The notes beneath the pieces are model-generated. The model was not told the DNA's origin. It did no database searches and saw only the letters and a program-made list of their open reading frames with translations. A DNA stretch of 57,563 bases from Chryseobacterium indologenes (GTDB taxonomy: Bacteria; Bacteroidota; Bacteroidia; Flavobacteriales; Weeksellaceae): NCBI GenBank assembly GCA_002439165.1, contig DJTE01000015.1, forward strand, positions 1 to 57,563, read 5' to 3'. The position numbers and the translations under genes were made by a program. The number at the start of each line of letters is the position of its first letter. Position 1 is the stretch's first letter. This document shows, one piece after another, positions 17,588 to 26,202 of this stretch.

Positions 17588-17595
17588 CAAATTTA
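17588..17595 (-). promoter_or_regulatory. -7 box before the hydrolase remnant
   Basis: TAAATTTG on the minus strand, 30 bases before the ATG at 17558. It probably drives the remnant and the YdeI-like gene together. Confidence 0.5.
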
Positions 17596-17697
17596 AGCCC
17601 GGTTTATGACAGCATCATGTCAGTAGTCAAAAGTATTTTAGTGATAATGATGAAAAATATTTTTTTAATCTTCTGTTTTTACATTCCTGGTTCTATT

Positions 17698-18122
17698 TTA
17701 TTCGACGGTTGTTTTCTTTAATGTATAATTAAACGGCGTGTTATCATGGGTAAAATAATAAAAGAGATGGGTCATAACAGGCTGCCCGATAATTGAAGTT
17801 GCGCTTACCAGACTTGTTAATGCTCCCTGAAACAACCCCTGTTGATCGGAAGAAATACTTTTACTGATCTTCGGCTGAATTGAAGGCCCACAGCTGCCAC
17901 CCAACGAATCAGAAACATTAGCATCATCCAGCCTTCACCTGCAAAAGAAAATCGTAATAAACCCTGTGCATAAAAATCAAGCCGGAATCTCAGGAAGAAT
18001 GAAATACCCATAGAGAGCCGGGTTCCGTTCAATATTAAAAAAATTAATAAAACAGCAATTCCGGCTGTATTTTTCTTTATTTTTTTGGTCATTGGCTTAT
18101 TAATTGATACTGTTAATTTCAC
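17698..18122 (-). pseudogene. Frameshifted remnant of a TetA-type MFS efflux transporter
   Basis: Two minus-strand frames join near 17900. The upstream frame has FSFAGEGWMMLMFLI (a transmembrane segment). The downstream frame has GGSCGPSIQPKIS, then DQQGLFQGALTSLVSATSIIG and FYYFTHDNTPF. In TetA/TCR transporters the same order (xFAxxGWM, then GGxxGPxxQ, then GxLQGxLxxLTSLTSIxGP) forms the last third of the protein. The first eight or so helices and the final helix are missing, so the gene is dead. Confidence 0.7.
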
Positions 18123-18139
18123 TGAATTTCTGATGGCTA

Positions 18140-19939
18140 ATGACTAGATCGATTATAACTTTAATTTTCTTTTTATGTGGTTTTTTCTTTTTGAATGCAC
18201 AGGAGAAAAAAGATTCGCTTTATTATAAAATAGAGGAATTTTCGGATAAAAGAAAAGTTACCAAATTCATCCACCGTTTAATATTCCGCAGGGAGGCCGA
18301 TTCAGCGTCTGTAAAATCCAGAACCGAAAAACTTCTGCAGGAGACTTATAACAAAAGATACATCAGAAACGTCCGTATTGAAACCATAGATCCCTTTGGA
18401 TATGGCACTCAAAATCATAAAGAAAAATTAAAATGGTATGATTGGGTGGCAGATAAGCTTCATTCCACGACAAAAGCCTCTACGGTTAATAATTATCTGC
18501 TTTTTAAGAAAGGAGAGGAATATAACGCTCAGAAACTCTACGAATCCGAACGTTTGCTGAGAACAATGCCCTTTATCAACAGGGTTAATATCAGTGTTTC
18601 CGACAGTACTTCCAGCAAAGATTCTATTGATGTTGTGGTAAAAATCCTCGATTCCTGGAGTCTGAAGCCGAGTCTGAATTATTCCGGAAGTAAAATCGGT
18701 CTGGGAATTACAGAAGAAAATGTACTGGGCTTAGGCCATACGCTTGATTTTCTTTACAGAAACGACTCTAAAGAAAAACAAAATTATCTTCTGGGAAGTT
18801 ACACTGCCTATAATCTTTTCGGAACTTACGTGAATGCCCAAATCCTGGGAGAACGGGATTTTCTCAGAAATGAAAGAATCAGCTTCAACATGAGGAGAGA
18901 TTTTTTTTCTCCCCTCACAAAATGGGCAGGAGGTTTTACTTTTGAATATTTTATGAGGAGTGTCTCACTGCCGACAGAAACCGATACCACTTTTCCGGAA
19001 GTTCAGATCAAGGTATACAGTCAGGATTTATGGGGTGGTTATCAGATTCCGGTTTCCTCTGATCCCGGTGAAAAAGTAGGCAGTAATATTGCCATTATAG
19101 GCAGGTTCCAGAATTATCAGTATAAAGACAGCCCGGAAACAGATCAGTACAGATATTTCAGTTCCTATAACAGCTTTCTGATGTCTGTTGGGCTTATCAA
19201 CAGAAAATTTTCCGTGCAGAAGAATATTTTCCAATATGATCTTCCTGAGGATATTGCTTATGGAAATTCGGTGAGTTTTATTACAGGCGGTTTATCAAGA
19301 AACAGAACGGTAATTCCTTATGTGGGAGCTTCTGTGTCTTACGGCAATTTTACAAAGCTGGGATATTTCACCCTGAAAGCCCAGTTTGGAAGATTCCTGA
19401 ATGAGGACAGCCGGAACCGTGAATCTTTCCGTTTAGACGGGACTTATTTCACTCATCTTCAGGACTGGAAATTTGCCAGGGTAAGACATTTTTTCTCTCC
19501 TACTTTAGCATTAGGAAATCCTCAACATAATTATTCCTATAAAGACAGAATCAATCTTTCTTCTTCAGATGAATTCCCTGTTTACAATCCTGATTATATA
19601 GGCACTAAAAAAATGGTTTTAAGATATCAGCTGCAGATGTTTATTAATAAGACATGGAAGAATTTCCATTTCAGCCCCTATTTAACGTTCGCGGCCGGCT
19701 GGCTGGGAATGCCTGATGAAAAGCTTCTGAAAACGCGTGCCAACACAAAAATAGGCGTTGGTGTTTTAATTAACAATCCGTTTTTGGTCTTCAACAGGAT
19801 ACAGATCTCTTTCACCTATTATCCCCATGTTCCGTTCGACGATCATTCGGTTTTTGATTTTAACAGCAACCGGAATAATCTTCTGCCTATGAACAGCTTT
19901 TCTACGGAAGTACCTCATTTTGTCAATTTCGGAAACTGA
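18140..19939 (+). CDS. Omp85-like outer-membrane protein (POTRA plus barrel)
   Basis: A 599-aa protein with a signal peptide (residues 1-20, ending FLNAQ). Residues 90-175 look like a POTRA domain (LLFKKGEEYNAQKLYESERLL, then PFINRVNISVSD, then DVVVKILDSWSL). From about residue 180 on, alternating strands ending in aromatic residues (YSGSKIGLGIT, FNMRRDFFSP, VGASVSYGNFTKLGYFTLKAQFG) suggest a 16-strand barrel of the surface-antigen/TamA type. Such proteins insert or transport other outer-membrane or surface proteins. The gene is monocistronic here and divergent from the MFS remnant. Confidence 0.75.
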   Translation: MTRSIITLIFFLCGFFFLNAQEKKDSLYYKIEEFSDKRKVTKFIHRLIFRREADSASVKSRTEKLLQETYNKRYIRNVRIETIDPFGYGTQNHKEKLKWYDWVADKLHSTTKASTVNNYLLFKKGEEYNAQKLYESERLLRTMPFINRVNISVSDSTSSKDSIDVVVKILDSWSLKPSLNYSGSKIGLGITEENVLGLGHTLDFLYRNDSKEKQNYLLGSYTAYNLFGTYVNAQILGERDFLRNERISFNMRRDFFSPLTKWAGGFTFEYFMRSVSLPTETDTTFPEVQIKVYSQDLWGGYQIPVSSDPGEKVGSNIAIIGRFQNYQYKDSPETDQYRYFSSYNSFLMSVGLINRKFSVQKNIFQYDLPEDIAYGNSVSFITGGLSRNRTVIPYVGASVSYGNFTKLGYFTLKAQFGRFLNEDSRNRESFRLDGTYFTHLQDWKFARVRHFFSPTLALGNPQHNYSYKDRINLSSSDEFPVYNPDYIGTKKMVLRYQLQMFINKTWKNFHFSPYLTFAAGWLGMPDEKLLKTRANTKIGVGVLINNPFLVFNRIQISFTYYPHVPFDDHSVFDFNSNRNNLLPMNSFSTEVPHFVNFGN

Positions 19940-19955
19940 CGGTTAGGATTAAAAT

Positions 19956-19988
19956 CACAAACAGCCCCCACCATTGGAAGCTGTTGTG
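19956..19988 (+). terminator. Hairpin after the Omp85-like gene
   Basis: CACAAACAGC pairs with GCTGTTGTG with one bulged base, 17 bases after the stop. There is no clear T-tract. The loop (..CCACCATTGGAA) resembles that of the hairpin at 2978. Confidence 0.35.
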
Positions 19989-20210
19989 GATCCGTATAAT
20001 AACAATTAAAAATTCAATTGATGATATACCGATGATTGTAAATTCTACTTTCCGATACACCTACCGGTTATCCTGATGAATATGTTTTGCTGTTTTCAAT
20101 TTTTCCGGTTCTTCAACTTGCGTTTTTCCGATCCAGGTCTGAGCACATATTTTCACGCTCTTTAACCTGAGATTTCCTAATAATAAAATTATTTGCAGTT
20201 TTAATATGTA

Positions 20211-21644
20211 TTATTTATAAGAGAATGGTATGGTATTAAACGAGCCGTCTTCCTCAAAGCTTTTTATGAGTTCCAGGCGTGCTTCCGTTTTCACTTTTTC
20301 AGTACGGTGTAAAAATTTATCTTTTGTAAACCACTCTTTGCCAAATGGCTTAACACTTATCAGTACTATTTTTTCAAGGTTAAGTTCAAATGTGGGAGGA
20401 ACATGCTTTGTACCCATAGTGAGCAGTGTACCAAAAGGCTTCCCCGCGCTGTATTGGTTATTACTGAAAAATGTATCGGGACCGTTACTTGCAAAATCGC
20501 CACTCATTACCCATGTTTCAATATCGCTGTCTTTAAACTCCAGTGTTGCGGTCCCGAATTTTTCCATAAGCGCTTTAAAATTGCCGTGGCGCAGCGCCGT
20601 TTGGGTAACACCGTTAAGCAATGCCGGCATATAATGTTCTTCTATACTGAAGAACGACACTTTTTTATCAAACTCGAAGTAAAACTCTACTCCAATACCG
20701 TTGTGGGTAAGCATAGAGTCCTGCTGCTTATCGTTATAAATATCGCTGAGGCCGTCGGTTATTACAATGGTCGTATTTTCTGTATTGATAATACGCAGTT
20801 TTGCCGCCACAGTGCCGGTAGAATGCCCCGGCCAGTTTAAGCTTCTGAAGCCGCCCACGTTCAGGTACATCGGTCTCTCATCCAGTGTGCCTATTGATGT
20901 GTAAAGTTCATGGCGCAGGCGGATAGCTTCTTCTGCTGCTGCTTCCCTTTTTGCATATTCAGAATTTACCGATACTGCTTTGTTTTCAATAGCTGAGAAG
21001 CCGTGTTCAGGAAATGCCGGGTCGGTTTGTATGGTTATAACATCGTTTTCATAGCTGAACCAAATGCTTTTTAACTGATTGTCCAGCGCATGGTTTATCA
21101 GATCAATGCCCAGACCGTAAAACGAGTCAGAAGTGAACGTTTTTTCTTCAAATATGATGGTTTTAGTAGCTTTTATTTTGATATCACCTCCCTGATTGGT
21201 AAAATGCCCAATACCTTCGGCTTTTTTAAAAGCACCAATTCCTGTTGCACCTATAAAGCTTTCGTCCAACTCCTCCTTAATTGCGGCTGCCAGATCTGAA
21301 ACGCCATATTGCTTCATAGTGGCAGGCCGGTCTTTTATAAAGGTAAAGCGGGTACGGGTATGTTCGGGCAGGTGCGGATAAAAATCACTCAGGTTTACCG
21401 TTTTTATCTCATTGATACTGTCGTTCAGCTTGCGAAGTTCCTTTACTATTTCGTTTTTATTTTTATGCATATGGGCAGACGTAAAATCGTATTTAACACC
21501 GTCTTCTATATAAAAAATGCCTCCGCTTTGAGAAGAGCCATATTTACCTCTTACAACATCTCTATGATAGGTTTTGCCTTCCTGAAGATAAGGACTGTAA
21601 GCTTCTCCCACAGTTTGCATCAGATCCTGATTAATTGAGTCCAT
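20211..21644 (-). CDS. Hypothetical 477-aa cytosolic protein
   Basis: No signal peptide and no membrane helix. The N-terminal 100 residues include a charged helix (MHKNKNEIVKELRKLNDSINEI). The centre (about 120-230) has FTNQGGDIKIKATKTIIFEE and an Ala/Glu-rich helix (EYAKREAAAEEAIRLRHELY). The C-terminal half (about 270-477), with TTIVITDGLSDIYND followed by GIGVEFYFEFD, is faintly like suppressor-of-fused (SUFU)-type domains, but I would not assign it. Codon use looks somewhat more GC-rich than its neighbours (for example the stretch near 20580), which hints at acquisition. No obvious partner is adjacent. Confidence 0.55.
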   Translation of the reverse strand: MDSINQDLMQTVGEAYSPYLQEGKTYHRDVVRGKYGSSQSGGIFYIEDGVKYDFTSAHMHKNKNEIVKELRKLNDSINEIKTVNLSDFYPHLPEHTRTRFTFIKDRPATMKQYGVSDLAAAIKEELDESFIGATGIGAFKKAEGIGHFTNQGGDIKIKATKTIIFEEKTFTSDSFYGLGIDLINHALDNQLKSIWFSYENDVITIQTDPAFPEHGFSAIENKAVSVNSEYAKREAAAEEAIRLRHELYTSIGTLDERPMYLNVGGFRSLNWPGHSTGTVAAKLRIINTENTTIVITDGLSDIYNDKQQDSMLTHNGIGVEFYFEFDKKVSFFSIEEHYMPALLNGVTQTALRHGNFKALMEKFGTATLEFKDSDIETWVMSGDFASNGPDTFFSNNQYSAGKPFGTLLTMGTKHVPPTFELNLEKIVLISVKPFGKEWFTKDKFLHRTEKVKTEARLELIKSFEEDGSFNTIPFSYK

Positions 21645-21863
21645 TATTTGAAAATTTGATGGGTATGGTTAACTGTTTTTATTAATTTCCGGTAAATATA
21701 GAATTTAATTTAAGAATAGAATTATCAAATGAAAATTTGCTGATTTAAAAAAAACATTCGTTCGGGTATATGCCTTAAAACCGTTGTAAACCAAATTTCC
21801 CCTCGTGGGTCTCGTTGGCGCAAGCGTCATGCCCGCTGCTCATCATTTCTTAAAAATATAAAC

Positions 21864-21887
21864 AAAAAAAAACGAGTTAACAACTCG
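21864..21887 (-). terminator. mnmE terminator
   Basis: On the minus strand: CGAGTT-gtt-AACTCG followed by nine T. It lies 45 bases beyond the mnmE stop codon. Confidence 0.7.
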
Positions 21888-21931
21888 CTCTAATTTTTAT
21901 AAAAACCTCAATTATATCATCTAAAAAATAT

Positions 21932-23317
21932 CTATTTCCCGATACAAAACTTAGAAAAAATATTCCCAAGTACCTCATCATTCGTAACCTCACCTGAGAT
22001 CTCGCCGAGGTGTTCCAAAGCATTTCTCAGCTCATACGCTAACAATTCCGTAGAAATTCTGAAAGAAATAGCTTCTTTTACTTTATGTACGGCATCCATC
22101 GATTTCTGTAAAGCTTCAAAATGACGCTGATTGGTGATAACTACATTATTTTCCTGGGTTTTTAAATGCTCTACATAAGATGACAGTTCATTTTTAAGAT
22201 CCTGGATATTCTGATTTTCCACAGCTGAAATTCTGATAAAATCAAACTCATGAGAAATGGCATTTCTGAAGATATCTTCCACCGATTCGTATTTCGGAGG
22301 CAGTACTTCGTCAATCTTGGTAGCACAGATAATCAGTTTAAGGTCTTCTCTCAATAATGACCGGATCATTTCAATATCTTCAGCATAATCTTGCGTGGCA
22401 GCATCGGCAAGATATACCAGAACATTGGCATTTTCTACTTTTTCTTTGGCTTTTTTTACTCCGATAGCTTCAATTTCGTCCATCGTTTCACGAAGTCCGG
22501 CCGTATCGATCAGTCTGAAAGCGTGGCCTTTAATGTGAAGAACTTCTTCAATGGTATCTCTTGTCGTTCCGGCAATATTGCTTACAATCGCTCTTTCCTC
22601 TTTCAGCAGAGCGTTCAGCAAAGTTGATTTTCCGGCATTCGGTTTTCCGATGATGGCTACGGCTGTTCCGTTTTTGATGGCATTACCGTACTGGAAGCTT
22701 TCAATGAGGGAGCTTAACTTCACCTCAATTTTATCCAGTAATCCGCTCAGGGCTGTTCTGTCTGCAAATTCCACGTCTTCTTCAGCAAAATCCAGCTCCA
22801 GCTCAATCAGGGAAACAAAATTCAGAAGATCTGTTCTCAATACCGATATTTCATTGGTAATTCCACCTTTCAGCTGATTGATGGCAACTTTGCGGGACGC
22901 TTCATTTTCGGAGGCAATTACATCGGCAATCGCTTCAGCCTGGGAAAGATCTATCCTTCCGTTGATAAACGCCCGAAGGGTAAACTCTCCTGCCTTAGCC
23001 ATTCTTGCCCCGTTTTTGATAAGCGTTTCCAGAATACGTTTTCCGATATGCGGAGAGCCGTGAAAAGCGATTTCCACAGAATTTTCTGTTGTAAAACTTT
23101 TCGGAGCCAGGAAAATAGACAGCATAACCTCATCAATTGCTTCCCCGCCATCCATAAAATATCCGTAATGGATGGTATGGGACTTCTGTTTTTCCAGTTT
23201 CTTGCCCGGAAAACTTTTTTGAACAACCGGTAAAGCATCGTTCCCGGAAACTCTGATAATCCCTAAAGCCCCCACTCCATTGGCCGTGGCCAGCGCACAA
23301 ATCGTATCGTTATTCAT
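21932..23317 (-). CDS. mnmE: tRNA uridine-5-carboxymethylaminomethyl modification GTPase MnmE
   Basis: A 461-aa protein of full family length. With MnmG it installs the cmnm5 group on wobble uridine-34 of certain tRNAs. The N-terminal tetrahydrofolate-binding domain (1-120) has AFHGSPHIGKRILE and FTLRAFINGRIDLSQAEAI. The GTPase domain inserted in the helical part has G1 GKPNAGKS (224-231), G2 GTTRD (250-254), G3 DTAG (271-274) and G4-like ATKID. The protein ends in CIGK, the conserved C-terminal CxGK motif. The start is fixed by the match at MNNDTICALAT. The -7 box is only 5 bases before the ATG, and a terminator follows. Confidence 0.97.
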   Translation of the reverse strand: MNNDTICALATANGVGALGIIRVSGNDALPVVQKSFPGKKLEKQKSHTIHYGYFMDGGEAIDEVMLSIFLAPKSFTTENSVEIAFHGSPHIGKRILETLIKNGARMAKAGEFTLRAFINGRIDLSQAEAIADVIASENEASRKVAINQLKGGITNEISVLRTDLLNFVSLIELELDFAEEDVEFADRTALSGLLDKIEVKLSSLIESFQYGNAIKNGTAVAIIGKPNAGKSTLLNALLKEERAIVSNIAGTTRDTIEEVLHIKGHAFRLIDTAGLRETMDEIEAIGVKKAKEKVENANVLVYLADAATQDYAEDIEMIRSLLREDLKLIICATKIDEVLPPKYESVEDIFRNAISHEFDFIRISAVENQNIQDLKNELSSYVEHLKTQENNVVITNQRHFEALQKSMDAVHKVKEAISFRISTELLAYELRNALEHLGEISGEVTNDEVLGNIFSKFCIGK

Positions 23318-23321
23318 ACTG

Positions 23322-23329
23322 CAAATTTA
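23322..23329 (-). promoter_or_regulatory. -7 box immediately before mnmE
   Basis: TAAATTTG ends 5 bases before the ATG. Transcription would begin at or next to the start codon, giving a nearly leaderless mRNA. Confidence 0.5.
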
Positions 23330-23500
23330 CGCTTTTTCAGGTTAATTTCTGCTGACGGAACTTATCTGTATTGTCTATGGTTTTCATTGACTTTTTAACC
23401 CTTAAATTTTATGTCTTCCAGTATTTAAAAATCATTCATACCATAAGATTATTTAAACACTCAGTGCCGTCTGCAACAACTTCCAAAATAATATATATAA

Positions 23501-24079
23501 TTATTTCAGGTCTCTGCCAAGCTTTTCCACTTTTTCAAGCCATTTATTCCGTCGGGCTTCTGTGGAGTTCCTTATGATTCCGATGTACGTTACTTTTACA
23601 GGTCTGATGCCGCAGAATTCCAGTGTTGATTTTTTCAGCTGGTTAATACTGGGCCGTCCATAAAAAAGACGGTAATACCAGCCCGGCTGATCCAGTGTTG
23701 TAATGATATGGGCGGTTTTCCCTTTCAGCAGTTTATCCCACCAGACTGAGTTTTCCCTGTATTTATAGGCAAGACCCGGTAAAAAAAGCCGGTCGATAAA
23801 TCCTTTCATCAATGCAGGCATACCTCCCCACCAAACCGGATGGATCCAAACCAGGTGGTCTGCCCACTGAATAATTTCCCAGGCTTTAAGGAGATCGGGT
23901 TCCAGCTCCATCCTTTTCTGATATCCAAAATGCAGAACAGGATCAAAACTCAGATCTGATATCATAATTTCTTTCACCTCAGCTCCTGACTGTTTTGCAC
24001 CATCTCTGTAAACTCCGGAAATTCCGTAATTGAAAGAACCTTTATTGGGATGTCCGTTGATAATGGCTATTTTTTTCAT
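23501..24079 (-). CDS. NAD(P)H-dependent flavodoxin-fold oxidoreductase
   Basis: A 192-aa member of the Flavodoxin_2 family (YwrO/KefF/MdaB type), a probable FMN or FAD quinone reductase. Visible family motifs are KKIAIINGHPNKGSFNY (phosphate-binding loop, 2-18), then WADHLVWIHPVWWGGMPALM (about 90-110), FIDRLFLPGLAY and TTLDQPGWYY. The start is 6 bases after the stop of the saccharopine-dehydrogenase-like gene, so the two form an operon. A paralogue lies at 55704. Confidence 0.85.
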   Translation of the reverse strand: MKKIAIINGHPNKGSFNYGISGVYRDGAKQSGAEVKEIMISDLSFDPVLHFGYQKRMELEPDLLKAWEIIQWADHLVWIHPVWWGGMPALMKGFIDRLFLPGLAYKYRENSVWWDKLLKGKTAHIITTLDQPGWYYRLFYGRPSINQLKKSTLEFCGIRPVKVTYIGIIRNSTEARRNKWLEKVEKLGRDLK

Positions 24080-24084
24080 AATGG

Positions 24085-25101
24085 TTATTGTATATGGATG
24101 GTTTCACAGGCATTGAGCTTTTCAAGGAGAGATGAAGGCTGATGTAGCTGGTGACTGAAATAGATGCGGTTTTCATGGGATCCTTTCAGCAGTTCTTCCG
24201 TATGCAGCACTGTTGAAAAGGCTGTTAATTCCGCCTGCCCTTTTACACTCTGAAGACTTAATTTTCTATATCCGCCTTTCGTCTTTACCTTAATTTCAAA
24301 GATACTATAATCACCGTTTCCACTGGACCCGAAAATCATCTTTCTTTCCTTTAATGAAAGGATATTAAAAAATCTTATCTTTTGAAACGCCCCTAAAAGC
24401 CATGTGACCGGCTTTGAATTGTACGTCATTTTAACACTCACCGTCGGTATTTTCTCAATCCGGTTCAATATATATAAATCCGGAACATCGAAATTGTAAA
24501 CGGTTCTTTTACCAATTCCAAAAGAAAAATCAAAATACTCCGAATTCAGAAAATGTTTTATGGAAACCGGACTGTTATTTTCGTACCGGACAAAAGGTTT
24601 AGCTACATTTTCAGCCATAAAATGCGCAGAGCTTTCCCCCGCAAGATCTTTTACGGAATAGTATACAAAAAGCTGAACTTCCTGAATGTCTTTTACCTGA
24701 TCCGAAAGTGTTTTCACCAATCCGTTTACAATGCCTCCCATCCAGCCGGAACTGAATACAATTCTGCTTCGGACTGTACTGTTTCCGGCAATATCATGCG
24801 CTTTTACAAGAGCAGGAGTCGGTTTGGTAATGTCTAAATAATCAATCCCGTTCGCTATCGCAAACTGAAGAATATGATCAGACGGGTCATTCACCGAAAG
24901 AATAATCAGATCAATATGATGCTCCTGAATGTTTTTGAAAGTTCCGGGATCGGTAACATCTATTTTCAGATCCCTGTCTGTTTTTCCACCTTTTCTTCCG
25001 CCGGTGAAAATATTGATATGTGGATTTCTTTCTTTAAGAATGCGGATGATTGTTTTGCCTACAAGGCCGTTTCCTCCAACGACCAGAATATTGTGTTCCA
25101 T
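24085..25101 (-). CDS. Saccharopine dehydrogenase-like NAD(P)-binding protein
   Basis: A 338-aa protein with an N-terminal Rossmann fold: ILVVGGNGLVGKTIIRIL (5-22) then FTGGRKGGKTDRDLKIDV. ILSVNDPSDHILQFAIANGI and IDYLDITKPTPA match the saccharopine dehydrogenase NADP-binding domain. The C-terminal part is less conserved and probably binds an unknown substrate. It is not the lysine-pathway enzyme itself. It is coupled to the flavodoxin-fold gene, and a Crp-type regulator lies just upstream on the same strand. The pair may be a stress or xenobiotic reductase unit. Confidence 0.75.
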   Translation of the reverse strand: MEHNILVVGGNGLVGKTIIRILKERNPHINIFTGGRKGGKTDRDLKIDVTDPGTFKNIQEHHIDLIILSVNDPSDHILQFAIANGIDYLDITKPTPALVKAHDIAGNSTVRSRIVFSSGWMGGIVNGLVKTLSDQVKDIQEVQLFVYYSVKDLAGESSAHFMAENVAKPFVRYENNSPVSIKHFLNSEYFDFSFGIGKRTVYNFDVPDLYILNRIEKIPTVSVKMTYNSKPVTWLLGAFQKIRFFNILSLKERKMIFGSSGNGDYSIFEIKVKTKGGYRKLSLQSVKGQAELTAFSTVLHTEELLKGSHENRIYFSHQLHQPSSLLEKLNACETIHIQ

Positions 25102-25234
25102 ATTATTTTTTCACAAAATTACACAGCCGCTATTCCGGAATACAGGACAAATGTCTAAAAATGAAATCCTATAATTATGGTACCAGATCCTTTTTAAGTA
25201 AATAGTCTCTATCAGATTCCGGATTCTTAATTCA

Positions 25235-25798
25235 TCAGTATATTTCTTTTCGGATACGGCTGAGGTGTCTTTGGGTAATTCCAAGATAGGAAGACAGATA
25301 CTGCAGCGGGATCTTCTGCACATACTCCGGATGATTTCCGAGAAGAGCCTTATACCGCTGTGCAGCACTGTCTCTCTGAAGCTGGAAAAACCTGTTTTCA
25401 AGTTCCAGGTATTCTTCTTCGGCAATCATTTTCAGAAACCGGGTCCAGTTAAGGTCATCCTTTACAAGATGGTCTACCGCCTCTTTCTTTAAAACCATCA
25501 GATCAGCATCGGTAATGGCCTGCATATTTTCCCGGCTGGGACATCCTGATATAAAAGACGAATAGCCTGCCATCATCTGGTTGGGAAACCTGAAGCAGTA
25601 GGTCATATCTTTGCCCTGATCCGAAATATAAAAAGACCTGAATATTCCGGACAATATAAATGCAATCTCCCGGCATTGATCACCTTCTTTTACAAAAAAA
25701 TCATTTTTACAGACTTTCCGTATTTCAAAAAGCTGTAAAAAATTTCTTATCTCTGCTGCTGAAAAAATATTAAAACTCCGGAAGTACTCTTCTATCAT
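25235..25798 (-). CDS. Crp/Fnr family transcription regulator
   Basis: A 187-aa protein. The cyclic-nucleotide-binding-type beta barrel (about 20-115) is seen in VCKNDFFVKEGDQCREIAFI, LSGIFRSFYI and CFRFPNQMMAGYSSFISG. The C-terminal short helix-turn-helix is LQYLSSYLGITQRHLSRIRK (about 165-185). The short length and this HTH are usual for Bacteroidota Crp-like proteins that do not need cAMP. It stands 133 bases upstream of, and in the same direction as, the oxidoreductase pair it may control. Confidence 0.88.
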   Translation of the reverse strand: MIEEYFRSFNIFSAAEIRNFLQLFEIRKVCKNDFFVKEGDQCREIAFILSGIFRSFYISDQGKDMTYCFRFPNQMMAGYSSFISGCPSRENMQAITDADLMVLKKEAVDHLVKDDLNWTRFLKMIAEEEYLELENRFFQLQRDSAAQRYKALLGNHPEYVQKIPLQYLSSYLGITQRHLSRIRKEIY

Positions 25799-25890
25799 AT
25801 TTTTTTAATTACGGTCCGGAATGTAAAATTCCTCTCAAATTTCCGCTAAATTAAAAAAAATGTAATTTTAAAACTTCAAAAAACGGATAT

Positions 25891-25919
25891 AAAAAAAGCC
25901 ATTTCAGGACGAAACGGCT
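25891..25919 (-). terminator. Minus-strand terminator between crp-like gene and aminopeptidase
   Basis: On the minus strand: AGCCGTTTC-gtcct-GAAATGGCT (nine pairs, one G-U) followed by six or seven T. It is the second of two terminators below the aminopeptidase gene. Confidence 0.65.
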
Positions 25920-26061
25920 TACTGCTTTGAATTTACTAGAGTTATATATGAAGATATGAAATGATTGATGTTTCTTTTACTGAAGCAAAGATAAATACCT
26001 TCAGACGAATCTGCCTCAGGAAAATCCCTGAAATTATATCCGTAAAAATACGGTTGCACAA

Positions 26062-26091
26062 TAAAAAAGCCCCGCAGAAAAGCTGCAGGAC
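26062..26091 (-). terminator. Aminopeptidase P terminator
   Basis: On the minus strand: GTCCTGCAG-ctttt-CTGCGGGGC (nine pairs with two G-U) followed by six T, about 110 bases after the stop codon at 26203. Confidence 0.7.
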
Positions 26092-26202
26092 TTTCGTTGT
26101 TTATCTAACAATTATAATGTTCCGGGTTTGAGTTATGGGTTTAAAGCTTCAGGTTCAATATACAATTCACCAATAACTATTCACATTTTCCTTCTCTCAT
26201 TT

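Noticed and set aside
21790..21840. Short GC-rich stretch (TTGGCGCAAGCGTCATGCCC) after mnmE
   Set aside because: It stands out in base composition but has no hairpin, frame or second copy that I can see in the window; perhaps an intergenic repeat, not supported.
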